The translations under genes were made by a program, and so were the position numbers. The notes below the pieces were generated by a model. The model had not been told where the DNA came from and made no database searches. It saw only the letters and a program-made list of their open reading frames with translations. Shown in pieces: positions 25,532-38,061 of a stretch of DNA of 64,000 nt (its first letter is position 1; the number at the start of each line of letters is the position of its first letter). The DNA is from Orthonyx spaldingii (lineage: Eukaryota; Chordata; Aves; Passeriformes; Orthonychidae), in contig VZTJ01003851.1 in NCBI GenBank assembly GCA_013397795.1, positions 548,324 through 612,323 on the forward strand, given 5' to 3'.

Positions 25532-25608
25532 CCCCTTTTCCTGAGCCAGTGCAACCTTGTGTGAGCAGCTGGGATCTGCTCCTCTGGGACTTCAAGCTTC
25601 AACACAAG
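25532..25608 (+). other. Candidate 77-bp exon (weak)
   Basis: The acceptor TTCTTTTTATTCTCATTAG precedes a 77-base segment that ends CACAAG|GTGAGCG, a good donor. One phase stays open through it (two leading bases, then 25 codons ending in a Lys codon exactly at the donor). The encoded peptide is Pro/Trp/Leu-rich and unfamiliar. The length is not a multiple of three, so skipping it would shift frame. The upstream 60 bases hold only an A/T-rich tract. Confidence 0.17.
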
Positions 25609-27355
25609 GTGAGCGTCCTTTTCTCCACCTCTACCCCTTTCATTGAAAGGCTTCCTATTGTAGCACAATACCAGTGCTCAGAGGAGCCCCACAGATGGGA
25701 GCAGAGCAAGGGGAAGGAGAGAAGGGAGACTTTCTTCTAGCACCTTCTGTCCCTGCTACTGGGGCATTGAGTCTACAAAAGCAGCATCATTCCAGCCACT
25801 CCTAGAAGAAAAGAAACAGGGCCAAGTTTGTGCATGGTTAACTGGTGTGGATACCATGAAATCACAACACATTTAATGTCTCTTCATTTTAACTTACTTT
25901 AACATGGCATGCATTTGAAAAAAAGTGGTAGAGCAAACATCATTTTACCTGATTGCCGTTACTCAAGAAACACCTTTTTTTTTCAGACATATATTCATGA
26001 TGGATTAACCAGGCATGAAATCCAGACATCTTGCTAAATTCTAACCTTTCCATGCTCAGACTGTGGTGGGCTCAGCTCCTGGGTGATGGGCATGTGGAAC
26101 CGCACAACTGTTTGGCTTTAGTCAAAACCCCCTGTAGCCTTTCAAAGACTGCTATATCAAGTTTCCAAGAGCTGCTGTCCTCTACCTCTTCTCTAGATGC
26201 CTCTGATACCTTTCAAGGGTTCTGCTCTTTTCCCATGGGCACAGACAAAGTCTTGCAAGAAGTCCATATCTTGCTTCTTTGGGCTCAGGGAGATCCCCAA
26301 CACTGAAGAATAAGCAGGTGAGTTTATTCTGTGATTTATATTATCTCAAGAAGTTCATACCCAAGCAACATCCTGAAATTCATAGATAACAGGCATTGAA
26401 TTCCAAGTCTTCTGCTTAATGTATAATGTCTGGTTCCTGAGCTCTGACTCTGCACTTAATGAATGATGATGTATTCTTCTCTGTTTTGCTGACCTCACAC
26501 CCCCTACATTGAGTTGGATAAGAAGCAGTGAGGATTTCCTGGAGTTACAGTAATAAATGTCATTCAGCCTTACTCACACAAATAATTTCTACAGCAGTGG
26601 ATCTCTCTCTCTCTCACTCTCCACACATATGCAGACTAAAACTACAGATCAGATGCAAAATTATTTTGGGTAAATACACCTGTTTTTCCAGACACGTAGA
26701 GTGTTGGTTAAAGTGCTGAGTACTCTGATGTCAGAGGAAAATGTTCTACAACACAGTGACAGCTGGATGCGGGAAGAACTACAATCTGCAGCTCAGGACT
26801 GGCAGGAATCTGAGCCAGTGCCATGGAAACAGGCATCAGTACCTGTCAGGAGCTGGGAAGTCGCAACACTCATGGCATGTGTTATTGCTGCACATTTGTG
26901 TCACTGACGTTGAAGCCACACTGAACTTTACATTACAAAGATATGCTCCTGGTACAGCAGTGCTCTTGAGTACATTTTGGCATCGAAGGTTGCAAAAACA
27001 GATTCCCCCTCTGAACATTAAAATTGTATTTAAAACATACCTCTCAATGCCCCTGAATATAAAATAAACCTGACTGTGGCTGCAGGGATTTGTGGAAGGA
27101 AAAAATCATAATCACTATTTCCTAACTGGTAAGCAATTAGCCAATTACGCTACAGGACTTTTGAAGCATGTTAAATTGACTAACAAACAAAGCTGATTTG
27201 TAAACAAAATGGCTGGATCCAGTTAGAAAAGGAAAATTGGCAGCAGCTGGGAGGCTGTCAGGAGACAGACTGGTGTCACGAGGAGGCTGTTTGGAGCAGT
27301 GATGGTTTAGCAGCTTGTCTTGTTAAGCATGAGCTAAATATAAGGGTTTTAAAAT

Positions 27356-27545
27356 ATGAATATATATGTATATTTATTTATTAAATGGACCCTGTCTATT
27401 AAGTATATATTTTATAGAGTAATATAGAGAGAATAACACATATGCATACAATATATAATATTGTACACGTATATGTAATCTACATGTACAAGTATACATA
27501 TAAAACATACCTACAATATGTAATATAAGTATATAATTTTGCCTG
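27356..27545. repeat. AT/TATATG-rich cryptic repeat tract
   Basis: About 190 bases made almost entirely of TATA, TATATG, ACATATA and TGTACA words, with many local self-complementary stretches. No unit is cleanly repeated, so this looks like a decayed dinucleotide array. Strand slippage or cruciform formation is plausible from composition. Confidence 0.75.
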
Positions 27546-29728
27546 GTATTTTAAATCAAATTAAATCAATTATTTAATCAAAATTCTTGTCTAAATAGCA
27601 CATTTGAAAATACTATGGCATACAAGGTCCTGTTTGAAAGCATTTCTCCCTTTTCAAATAAGCTATGTTATAATCCATGAGAGGAGCACCCTGTGACCCC
27701 ATACTCTCATCCTCTCAGAGCTGTAGTGATTTAGATCATAATTTGTCTGCATGCAACCCTTCTTCTTACAATTGGATTTGCAATTATTCTGCAGGGGAAG
27801 CTAAGCACATATGTTTTCAGTATGAAAGAATATCTGGAGATAATCTCAATGACCAGCAAAACCATCCAATTAATGCAAAAACAATGTTTATTTTAAGGGA
27901 ATTTCAGAAAACAGCCACTGTTACTTTAGCATTTTCAAATGTCAGAGGGTCACATTCTTCTGCAGTACAAAACAACAATGATGTAAAGTGTTTAATGGTA
28001 AACCGTGAGTTAGATCTGATAATTCAGAGTACATTAGTGGCCTCAGTATGGGAAGCATCACAGAAAATCCCATCACAAGTCAATTGTGCCTACACTGTGG
28101 TTACTCAGGAGGGCAATCAAATCTGCTGAGCTTCAAGAAAAGTCTGTTGTCTTCTTTGCCCTTGTTGCAGCAAACAGCTTTTCACTGTGGTCTTCCCCTC
28201 ACTGAGAACCAGAATTAAGGAAGAAATATCTTTTGAAAAACTGGAAAGCAAAAATATTGAGACAAAGCCTGAAAACTCTCCTGAGCATTACTGAGGGAAA
28301 GCCATTTTCAACATCACTGAAGGTCATCTGTATGTGAGGAGTTAGGTCCTCTTCTAAGTGTCCTCATTTTTCTGCTTAACTCTGTGAAGAAGTGGAGTCA
28401 TTCACTTCTGGTGAAGTCAAAGTAAACATTAGGAAAATAAAGAGGGTTGTTTGAAGGATGAATGAAGGATTTAAAGTCTGTCTTAGTAAAATTGCTATTA
28501 CCTTTCCAGGTTTACTCATTTCTGTAGAGACAAATTAATCTATGCAGGAAAACATAAATATATGTGAAAATATATACCCTGGGTACAAAGATATAAAAGA
28601 TGTAGATACTTATTACCCACATTTGTCCTGATGTTCTGATTGCTTCTTTTAAACTTTTCAACCAGAATTTTCTAGTGAATTCATTGCCTTGGTTGACCAA
28701 TCAACCTCTCATCAAGATTCCCTGACAGTAGATCATTCAACATAAATATTTTCTCCTATCTTATTTGTGGAATATGACAAGAATCATCTCATTCAAAATC
28801 CCAGCTTAGTTGCTTAACAGATTCACACCCATTTAATGAAAGGAGAGCCTTGCAGATCCGCATCTACTTAATTCTCTCAGTGCATAATTTCTGTTTAGAT
28901 AATATTTGACTGTTTCCAAATAAAGTTTTTGTTTATTCAGGAATCCCCTTTTAGTCCATCCATGAACTTTAAATTGCCTTTAAACTCTCATTCATCTGTA
29001 ACAGAAAATGTAATGGCATCTCTGGTTCCAAGTGGAAATGGTGGAAGGGACTGATGATGAGTGAAAGAAAGGGGTGTAGCACAAGGCTGACTCCGGAGCA
29101 ATTTTTTTGCAGTGGGGGTTGGTAGGAGCTGCCTTGGCTGCTGGCTGGAGCACAGGCATCAGTGCCAGCTGCCCACAGCTTTACATGACACAGTTGGCAC
29201 TGTTGATTTAAACAGACTGATGAACGTGACCTCCTGAATGAAATGTTAGTAATTATGCAGTATAGGCAGAGAAGGATCACATTAAAGGCATTTCGTAGCA
29301 GTTTTCTTTTTTATTTTTGTTTATCTGTTGGTTTTGAAAGGGAGAAGATTAGCTAATTTTCAAATGAGTTCTCATTTGTTGACACAAATACTCAGTAGAT
29401 ATTCCCTATTGAATGATCTTGGCCCTGTATCTCCCGTGCTAGTTCTTTCTGAGGAAAAGAAAATACGAACAGGAGGGTGTTAAAAGCATGAAGACCAAAG
29501 TGTGAGATACCAATAAGCATTTTCCTTGTTGAACTGTGATAACTGTGTGTGTTAAAGTAAGGAGAAGACCTAGTGGGATACAGTTGTCCTTCATGGAAGA
29601 TTTATTGTAGAATGATACTCCATCAGCATCTCATTAATAAGCACATTTTTGAGCTCTCTTCAGTTTTTAGTGGAATGAGAAGCTCTCATGTATCTGTTAC
29701 TGGTGCTTGAAAAAAACTATTTTTGCAG

Positions 29729-29812
29729 AACAGCCAAGGAAAAGAGAGCTCAAAGACACAAGTCCCTCTGTCACTGCCCGCCAAACAGTGACAAGGCAAA
29801 AATACACCTATG
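29729..29812 (+). other. Candidate 84-bp exon (best of the splice-bounded segments)
   Basis: Preceded by ACTATTTTTGCAG and followed by CCTATG|GTAAGTG, a near-consensus donor. Length is 84, a multiple of three. Two of three phases are open. The phase with two leading bases encodes a strongly basic, polar 27-residue stretch starting QPRKRELKDTSPS, which looks more like a linker of a real protein than random AT-rich translation. The segment itself is richer in G and C than its surroundings. Against it: the pyrimidine tract is short and interrupted by A residues, no partner exon is identified, and I do not recognise the peptide. Confidence 0.25.
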
Positions 29813-32081
29813 GTAAGTGCTAGTGGAAAAGTTAGTAAAGGAAATACAGTACTGTCATGTTCTTATGAACAATAACCCTGTGAGGCACTGAAAAATAGCC
29901 ACAAAGCATCTGCTGCAGTACTAAAAAGAGCTTGGATTAGCCATAGAAGCAAAAGATAAGAACATCCTCTTCTGAACATGTGATTTGCAGGAACTGTATC
30001 CAGTACATAAATTAGGTTATCACTTAGTATTATTTAGATTCATGCAACAATAAAAATAGAGCATGATAATTAAGTCCTTCTATCTATGCACTATAATTTA
30101 TCATTAAGACAGTCTCCCATAGATCTTTAGAAAACTAGTAACATAATAGGTAGTCATTAGAATGTATATTTCTAGCTTAGAGCTATTTTAGGCTCTCATT
30201 ACCATGGTATCTAGCAGCTTTTTAAGGTATTGAAAAAAGAGTTCCCTAGTGGACTTCATGTTGGCCCTTGCTCTCTCCCTCACTTGCCTTTAGAAGCCTT
30301 TGCTTTGGCTAAAGAAGAGTCAGTTAAATAAAGCTGTGTGCAACTTAATGTGTAGTCTGCATGGCTCCTCTTTTCTTTCTGAGGAATTTCAGTTGGCAGA
30401 AAAAAAGTTATAACCACCTTTTTGCCTTCTCATTTGTTAAAAAAAGAAATGTAACTCTCAGAAGATGAATAGTTTAGTTAAAATACCAGCAGTAGAATAG
30501 AGTCTGTGAGAGAATGGGGCATTTCAGAAACCACATATTGCTCTCCAGTAGCCCAAAAGAGAAAAAAGAAGTTGAAAGCTCAAAGAGAAGCAGTAGTTTA
30601 ATCAAGATGCATTGTGAGATTATTTTAATGAGACAAAAAAGCACCTGGGAGAGTCAGAATATTGCTATATACTGTGATAATACTGCTTTCATGCCGTGAG
30701 ATCAAATACTGAAGTGAAAGAAACAGGCAAATCATGGAAGAATAAAAATAAGAGCAAACAACACACACAAATGAAGAAATAAGCTATTTCATTTAGCTGA
30801 CTGTACACTTAAGTCTACACATTCACCTAAAAATGTCTTTGATTTTGTTTTCAAAATCTTAATCTTTGCCTGGTATAAACCAGCAAAATTTCACTGGATA
30901 TTTCTAGATCCATGGTAATCTAAATCAGTTAAATATCTTTTACAGCAGGAACTTTATTTGCTCTGTGTACCGACTAGGGTTTTGCCTGGGAATTTTTTGT
31001 ATTTTTCCAGTTTTCAATCTCTCCCTTTAGAATGTTTATAATAGGAAACTTTTGCCTAAGTGTGCAGAAAATTTCTTATAGGTTGAAAATTACTACTTTC
31101 CTCATTATATCTCTTACTCTGAAATTTCTGCCTGATCTGAATCTATTTATGACTGGTTTTACTTCATCACTCTTCCATATGCTCGTCAGCTGTTTGGTCT
31201 AAGGGAATAGATGTATTTTTCTGCACTGTGTGTTTATATGCAATCACTGATGCAGTTTGGCTCAAGTCACTGATGGCTTAAACCACTGATGGCGTTGAGA
31301 TCAGGAATGTATCCTTAAAAGAAATTATTCCATATCTGTTGGGATTACAACACCAAAATACAAGTTCATGGCAGCCTCTTTAAGTTCAGGTTGGGTTTCT
31401 ACACATAATAGAGCTGATGTTACTCCTGTTCCAGTGGCTTGGCTTAGAGTGAGAGATTAGATGAAGAACAGTAGCTGTACTGGTGATATTTGGCAAACAC
31501 AGAAATTTTCAGTACTGGCAACATAACACTTTATTCCCAGGGTCTGGCAGATTCACCTGTCTAAACTGTGGTTAATGCCTTCCATTAGCAGCCGACAGAA
31601 TAATTATTTTCTTTGGATTTCAGAAGCCTAAAGTTGCAGGAGTCTTGGCAGAGCAGGTCATTGTTCAGACTGTAGGTCAGAGCAGTTCACTCCAAATGTT
31701 TCTGGCACACTATTGTTTCTCTTCAGCTTGGTTTGATTTCCTTCTTTTGTTGTCTCTCACTCTCCAGTCTACTTGCTAGCCTATAGGCCATCCTACTTCT
31801 CTTCAATCATCTCTTATCGACATTTCTTATAATGTATATATAAAACAGCCAGATTTCAGTGATTATTTTGAATTTTTAATCCAGATTTTGTCAGAATAAA
31901 GTAACTTTTTCTAATACTGGTGAATAAATAAATATCTAAAATTTTTAAACTTCCACAAAATTTAAAATTGTTCCATCAAAAATATGGAAAATAAGGGAAG
32001 TAAATTTGAACATTTCAAATGATAGTACTGTTGTAATGCATTTGAACACTGACAGTGTGCCCCAGCCAAAACCTGTAGTTA

Positions 32082-32399
32082 TGCTTATCAAAGCCCTCAA
32101 GAATTCATCAAGGCCACTGAAATGTAAGCTGCGCTAAACTGGGAAAGGAAAAGCTGAAAAACAGAATACCAAGACAGCAAGAAATAGATAAAGAAAGACT
32201 GTGCTGCACTAAACCAAGAACCAATCATATTTTCTGAAAAGTGCATGCAGAGCATGTGGACAAGATAGAGGGACCAATCATGTAATGCATGATCACGTGT
32301 ACAGCACTTGTAAAGGTATAAACAAGAGTGTTTTGTAAACAATAAATGGCTTCTGTGAAATCATATTGATTTGTTGTTCAGAAGTCCTGAGCTCCCGCA
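32082..32399 (+). mobile_element. Probable solo ERV LTR, unclassified
   Basis: The order of signals is that of a retroviral LTR on the plus strand: two CCAATCA boxes (32221-32227, 32274-32280), a TATAAA box (32317-32322), a polyadenylation signal AATAAA (32341-32346), then a U5-like end GTCCTGAGCTCCCGCA. The proposed ends are TG and CA. Outside them lie TAGTTA (32076-32081) and TAGTAC (32400-32405), four of six bases matching, which could be a decayed 6-bp target duplication. The start is uncertain; an alternative TG lies at 32074. No internal gag, pol or env adjoins it, so it would be a solo LTR. The general phrase structure is familiar from avian ERV LTRs, but I cannot name the family. Confidence 0.6.
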
Positions 32400-35300
32400 T
32401 AGTACCACCTCCACTGTGCTTTCCATGACAAGGTGTCAGTAGTGTTGCGGTCAGCTTAGCATCCCAAAGCCCTGGTCACTCATTGCCCATATGGAGAACA
32501 TATTGTAGGTCTCCTCTGTCCTGGACGTTTGCTTGCCATGGAAACAGAAATGTGTGAGACATTGGGGGGCAGGGGGAAGGGCTGTTATACACTAAACCAA
32601 AATCAAAACTGGATTTTTCCCCAGTGAGTTCTTTGCCACTACCTCAGTGGAACCTGGATGTTCCTGTGTCTTTAGCTGTAGCCACCAAGGGAACAGCAGC
32701 CACTGGATTCCCACCCTGAGATGCCTTACAGTTGAGGCAGAAAAGAGCTTCTAGCCTACCACTTTTCCCTTAAATTGTTCCTAGATTAACTCTCTGTATC
32801 TATTATCATTATCCAGAAGTACAGCTGTGCTTGACAAGAATGTTTCCTCCTTGATGTGGGGAAAATCAAACGCTTTCTCCAAAATCAGTTCACAGATATA
32901 GCTGCCTCTACTGGTATAAAAAACTACATCTGTTAATAAAAAATCTGAAAATATGGGAAGGAATCAAGGAAAAAAATTGTCTCTACAAGAAAAGGTAAAC
33001 TTCCATTTGCAGTATAAAGCTATTTTCAGTTAGCTTTGAAATTCTTCCTTTTCTTGGTACCTCCCAACCTGTTTTAACTTTAAATTTTATGCCCATGATA
33101 ATTCTAAAGGGTATAGTCCATCATAGTACACATCTACATGCTGTAAGGATAAACAGTTGTGGGGGTGTCATTTATCTTAAACAGGTTATTCGAAGGGTCA
33201 CTGGACTAGATTTTTTTTTTTTTAATTAACCTGGGAATAGAGAACGTAGAAGACTGTATTTTATGTGTGTACTGCTAGAAGAAAATAAAGGAAAGTCAGA
33301 GTTATTTAAAGGCTTTTATTTGTCTTAAATAACTTTCACAAAGTCGAAAATATTAATTGTATGTCAGCCAATAATTCTTGAGTTAGTCTAACAGATCAAC
33401 AGATAATTAGGGAGGTAAAAAAAAAGGTGTAAATAAACAGAATTTTATAAGTTTACATACTAATCTATAACACAATAAATCAAGCTATGTAGAAACCTTT
33501 AGCTATGCAATTTTTTTGAAAAGCCCAATGCATGCTCTGCTTTTTTATCAAATGATTTAGTCTTTTCAATTGTGTAAAATGTCAAATCAAATAAAGGACA
33601 ACAGAACTTTCATTCACAAATAATAAGAAACACAATATTTAATATATGTTTAAAAGCTTAGCTCAGTCATATTATAGAGACATTGACTTTTGTTTCTTGC
33701 TTTCCTCAGTAGGTGTAATTTTCAATATCCCCTTCAATTTGGGAGTGTAAGTATATATATTTTTTAATAAATTCATGTAAAATTTGTTGAAATTAATTTT
33801 GAAGTTAGCTACTCATTTTATCTCTGTGTTTAATATCAGCTGAGGAGATAAATAATTACAAACACATATCAACTGGGATGATCTGAATTTTTTGGCTGCA
33901 CTTGAGTGGAAATACTTTGACTGGTAATATGCAGATGTTTATATATTCTTAGTGAGTTGATAGGCATAAGACTGTTCCTTCCAACAGGATGTTACATCAC
34001 TAGGAGCTAAAACTTCTTTGAAAGTCATTGACTTTAACACGTGTAACAGCCTTTGAAAGATTTTTACCCTGCATCTCCTACAACATTTTTTCTCTTTGGG
34101 AACTAGAACCCCGAAGTTCAGAATGGATTTTAGAGGTGGGTGGTCACAGCCCAGTGGAGGAAGAGGGAAGTGGCAAAAGGCTAAGTTAGGTCACAGTATA
34201 AATCACATACGGGGAGCGGAGAGGTAAACCACATTCTCAGCCTCAGGCCAAGGCTACCACCAGACCTCGAGTCTCACAAAGCAGCACAAATTGCTGGCTC
34301 ACAAGAAACAGAGGTGTAGGCCCTCAGCCGTGCTCAGGTTGGAGTGATTTGCCCTCTCATCTAATCTGGCATTTTTCTAAGTTTACCTCTTAGAAAGCAT
34401 AACATCATGGAGGCTTTGTGATTTATTTTTCACAACATTTAAGAGATTTTAGCTGTGACATCTGTGCTAATTACTGTATCTGTTAGCAGTATCCTGGAGT
34501 GTTTGTGTTATGCACAATGCACCTGTTTACACTCTTCATTCTCTAGTTCTGCTGACAGGAACCAGCCTATATCCAGTAACCCAATTCTTCATGGGTCCTT
34601 CTTTAGAGTCTCCTGTTACTGTGCTAACATTTCTAGCAAAGAATAGCCCCCTGTATGAGAGGGGGTGCACTGCTTACGTGAATAGAAGTTTAATGGGTTC
34701 ATCTGTGCCTCAAATGACAATCATTGAACAATGTGAGTTTCACGTAGATGATACATTAGTTATATATTCCCTAAGCAAGCATTTTAAACTCTATAGTCAA
34801 GGTTCATGATGATGAGTTTGCATTCATTTCTGCCCTTAATGTCAAAGAAAAACTTTTTCTTACTTCCATGGGAGAAATACAAGACCCTTTAAAGTATTTA
34901 GAAATGTAATGTCAGTCAAATGGAACGCCTGATTCTATCGCTTTTGTTGAGTTATGCAATTCAGTCCCTCAGATTCCATGTAAAATGAATAAACAGGAAC
35001 ATGAATTAGCATCAGGTTAGATCAGATTGTACCTGTTGCTCATATGGGTGCTGCACACCTGTTACAGCACTGGCAGTGTATTTTAGAAGCATGACATTTC
35101 TTCAGCTGTCGGTAGTGGGGAAGGGAGAGAACTTTTTGCAGTCTGGACTGAGTGGAGGGTTAACCTTTCCTACAACTCTACTAACTGAAGAAGGGAGGAA
35201 GTCAAAGCTGTTCCTGAAGACCTCTTCCAGCCTATGCCTACACACTTCCGTGAATAGCTCCCCTACATAATGTAATAGAAGTAGTATTAGATGGACCACT

Positions 35301-36030
35301 AAAAAAATATTTCTTTCCCTTTCAAACACCCATGAAATTCAAAGTATGATGCAAGCATGAATGGTGTTTGATTCATGTGCCCCAATGATGTAGATTATGT
35401 AAGAAAGAAAACATCAATTTATTTTACATTTTCCTTTAAGTTCTCTTTCCTCATTTGAAGATCAATATCTCCGGTGGGTCCGTAAAAATGTCCTTTGCAA
35501 CTCTCCTGTCTGATTTATTTACCAATTTTAAGAGATGATTTACAACTCCCCCTGTTCCCACCACAGACGTACACAGGTAGAACTAGAACTTTCCTTGTGA
35601 AACATACTGAATTTAATTTCTTGATTTTGTTCAGCTTAACTACCATTACAAATATCACTATTCAGTGATTCTTAGTAGTTACTAGCACTTGTCTAATGAA
35701 ATTACATTTTCTTTTTCTATTTTGGGAATTGACACAGGAAAAAAAACCCCAACTTTTTATCTAATTAGCCTTGTCAGGACAAAAGCAGACCTGTTATGCT
35801 GACCTTAACAGTATTTCACCAGGCTCATGTCATTGGCAATGAAATTTGTCTTAAAACTTGGATGAATTTTAAACTTCCACGGAAAAGGAAAAATAAAAAA
35901 GTAAACTAAAATCCTTACAGCTCAAGTTGTACAATGGTCTGTTCACTGCCAGAAACATCTGAGTTGTGCCCTGATCTCCTATCTTCTTACTTGGTTTATT
36001 TACTGAGTTGAGGAAAGACAGGAGTCTGAA

Positions 36031-36099
36031 GTGACTGTGTGCATGTATGTGTGACTCTGTGTATTTGTGTGTGCAAGCATACAAATATTTATGTGTGCA
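36031..36099. repeat. Degenerate (GT)n / TGTATG tract
   Basis: Alternating purine-pyrimidine words GTGTGCATGTATGTGTG and later TTTGTGTGTGCAAGC make up about 70 bases. It is a decayed dinucleotide microsatellite; the 69- and 82-codon open frames across it are by-products. Confidence 0.7.
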
Positions 36100-37462
36100 A
36101 CTCTCAATCTCTCCCATGGCTGCCAGAGAATTTCCTGCAAAATACTTCCCTTAGAAAGCAACAAAGACTATTTAGGCTTAATTTTTTCTCTTCTTTTCCT
36201 TCACCACTGAAACTATGTCACCTTATGACACCACAGTTGGGAATGTGAGGATGTAAATGGAATCTCAGGTGCCCACCCTTAGTCTCCTTCAGTGTAATAC
36301 TAGAAATTAGATTTCATTTTAGGCAAGAAAATAGTAACATGTAAGTACTTCTTTTGTTTCCTGGGTTGTCTGAACTCAATGCCATGAACTCCCCTATAAC
36401 CAAAAATAATAAGTACTGCATTTCCTGGACAGAAGTAGCTCATGATGGCATGTGGTAACTCTTCAGGCATCCCATGTCTCCATGGCAATACACAAAGGGG
36501 AAGGGTTTGGAGCTGCCAAATGCTCTGTAACTCAGACAGAGCAACCCATATAAAGTAATTTCATTATTTTGTCATAATCTGACATGTATTCAAATTGACC
36601 TGGAGAGCCTGTCACATGATGAACATACAGCACAGGAGTGTATTGAGCAAGTGATAAATTCCACACAGCTCAGGAGTTGTTGTATGACCCCTCTTGTCTT
36701 ATGCAATAGACTGGACTAATCAGAAAAAATGTTTTAAAGCATGTGTCAAAGTAAATTATATTAAAAGGAAGGTAAATTTTGGAGATACTAACATAAACCC
36801 CAACATAATAAAACCAACCAACACCAAAAAAGTCCCAACCAAAAATGCCAAACTATTGATCAAAATTTTTTGTGGTTTTTATATCTTTAAAAAACTGTTC
36901 CTTTTAAAGTTTTGGTATAGTTTGTATTTTAGACATACTTTCTGATCAGCATAGCTTTCTTTTCATAACTCCTAACCATGCCAAGAAAAAGAAGAAATCC
37001 TAAGTATTCAATGTGACTCAATCCTTCTGTGTATCTAAATTATTACTTTCATGGAAACAGAAGTATCCAATTTTTTCTGTTCATGAGCATACATACCTAA
37101 TTGGCTAAGAGGGTACATTGAAATTCCTTTGGGAGACTTTTATATGGAAAAAGAACATCTCTTCAACACATGCAGAAATTAAATTGGAAGCAATCTATAG
37201 CTGAATATTTGAAGAGTTCCCAAGCCTTTTATTCTTGGCATAGAATGTTTTCAATGTGAATTCTGCTTATATCCAGTATGGTTTCTCTGGACACGGTCAT
37301 AGAGCTGTGAACCACATCTAAGAACTAGTTTTTCCCTGAAATCATTGATTGTTCAGAAAGTTAGCATCCCATGGCCTGCATTTTTTTTCTCTTGACTCAT
37401 AGCTTGAAACTGTGAGACATCCTACCATCAGAACACAATCGTCTTCCTTGATGAATTTGGGG

Positions 37463-37467
37463 GCAGG
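37463..37467 (+). repeat. 5' target-site duplication GCAGG
   Basis: Five bases directly upstream of the LTR's TG; identical to 38057-38061. Confidence 0.85.
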
Positions 37468-38056
37468 TGTGATGGCTCTGGCTGCGATGAAGTCAATTTT
37501 CTTCATATGATTGAATTTGTGATTAAAACAGTGTTGATTACATGCCAGTGTCTTATCAGTTTATGAGCAGTGCTTGCACAGCATCAAGGTTTTCCTATTT
37601 TTTGAGGGGGTTTTGTCCCCACTCAGCCTCTACAGCAAGTAAGGTAGGGGGTCCACAAGAAACTAGGAGGGGTTGAATCTAGGACAGCTGACGTAAACTG
37701 ACCAAAGGAATGCTTCATGATAAATGACATTATACTCAGCAATAAAAACTTGGGGAAAAGATGGAGGAATTGGAGATCTTCATGATCATGGCATTTTTTT
37801 TTCCAAGTAATCACTGCATGTGCTGAGGTCTCGCTTCCAAGGGAAGAGGCTAGACATCTGCCCGCCAACAGGAAACAGTGAATAAATTCCTTATTTTGCT
37901 TTCCTTGCACACACAGCTTTACTTCACTTATTAAACTGTCTTTATCTTGATCCATCCTGTCTTTTGCTTCCTGATTCCCTCTCCTATCTTGCCAGGAGCA
38001 AGCTGGGAGCAAGCGGCTGTGTGGTGCCTGGATGTTGTCTTGGTCAACCTACCACA
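37468..38056 (+). mobile_element. Full-length solo LTR, avian ERVL type
   Basis: A 589-base LTR beginning TGTGATGGCTCTGGCTG and ending CTACCACA, with the perfect 5-bp target duplication GCAGG outside both ends. A 5-bp duplication fits ERVL-class integration. Recognised internal family phrases, in order: GTGTTGATTACA (U3), GGACAGCTGACGTAAACTGA, AACTGACCAAAGGAATGC, a decayed TATA region (CAATAAAAAC at 37739-37748), GTGAATAAATTCCTTATTTT, and the polyadenylation signal ATTAAACTGTCTTTATC (signal 37930-37935). The last is the U5 block GAGCAAGCGGCTGTGTGGTG. No internal provirus remains, so this is the product of LTR-LTR recombination. Many substitutions and loss of the TATA box argue for an old copy. 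The antisense 129-codon frame at 37623-38012 is incidental. Confidence 0.93.
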
Positions 38057-38061
38057 GCAGG
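38057..38061 (+). repeat. 3' target-site duplication GCAGG
   Basis: Directly follows the terminal CA of the LTR and repeats the upstream GCAGG exactly. Confidence 0.85.

Larger units (their letters stand above)
22963..32081. other. Long non-coding stretch with two candidate exons
   Basis: The longest run free of interspersed repeats that I recognise. Besides the separately listed candidate exons (25532-25608, 29729-29812), tandem duplication (24890-24925) and AU-rich tract (27356-27545), it contains the longest open frame of the window, 150 codons at 27677-28129, which shows no domain. A weak CR1-like phrase at 26245-26310 was not convincing. Confidence 0.5.
32400..37467. other. Non-coding stretch between two LTRs
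   Basis: No retroviral coding relic joins the two flanking LTRs, which belong to different families. A T run lies near 33212. A GT-rich tract is at 36031-36099. The open frames at 34455-34809 and 35076-35329 overlap each other on both strands and show no domain. Confidence 0.5.

Noticed and set aside
26245..26310. Phrase resembling antisense CR1 (AGTCCATATCTTGCTTC)
   Set aside because: The following block does not match CR1 well enough; likely coincidence or a relic too old to call.
37623..38012. 129-codon antisense open frame
   Set aside because: Falls wholly within the solo LTR and runs against its orientation.
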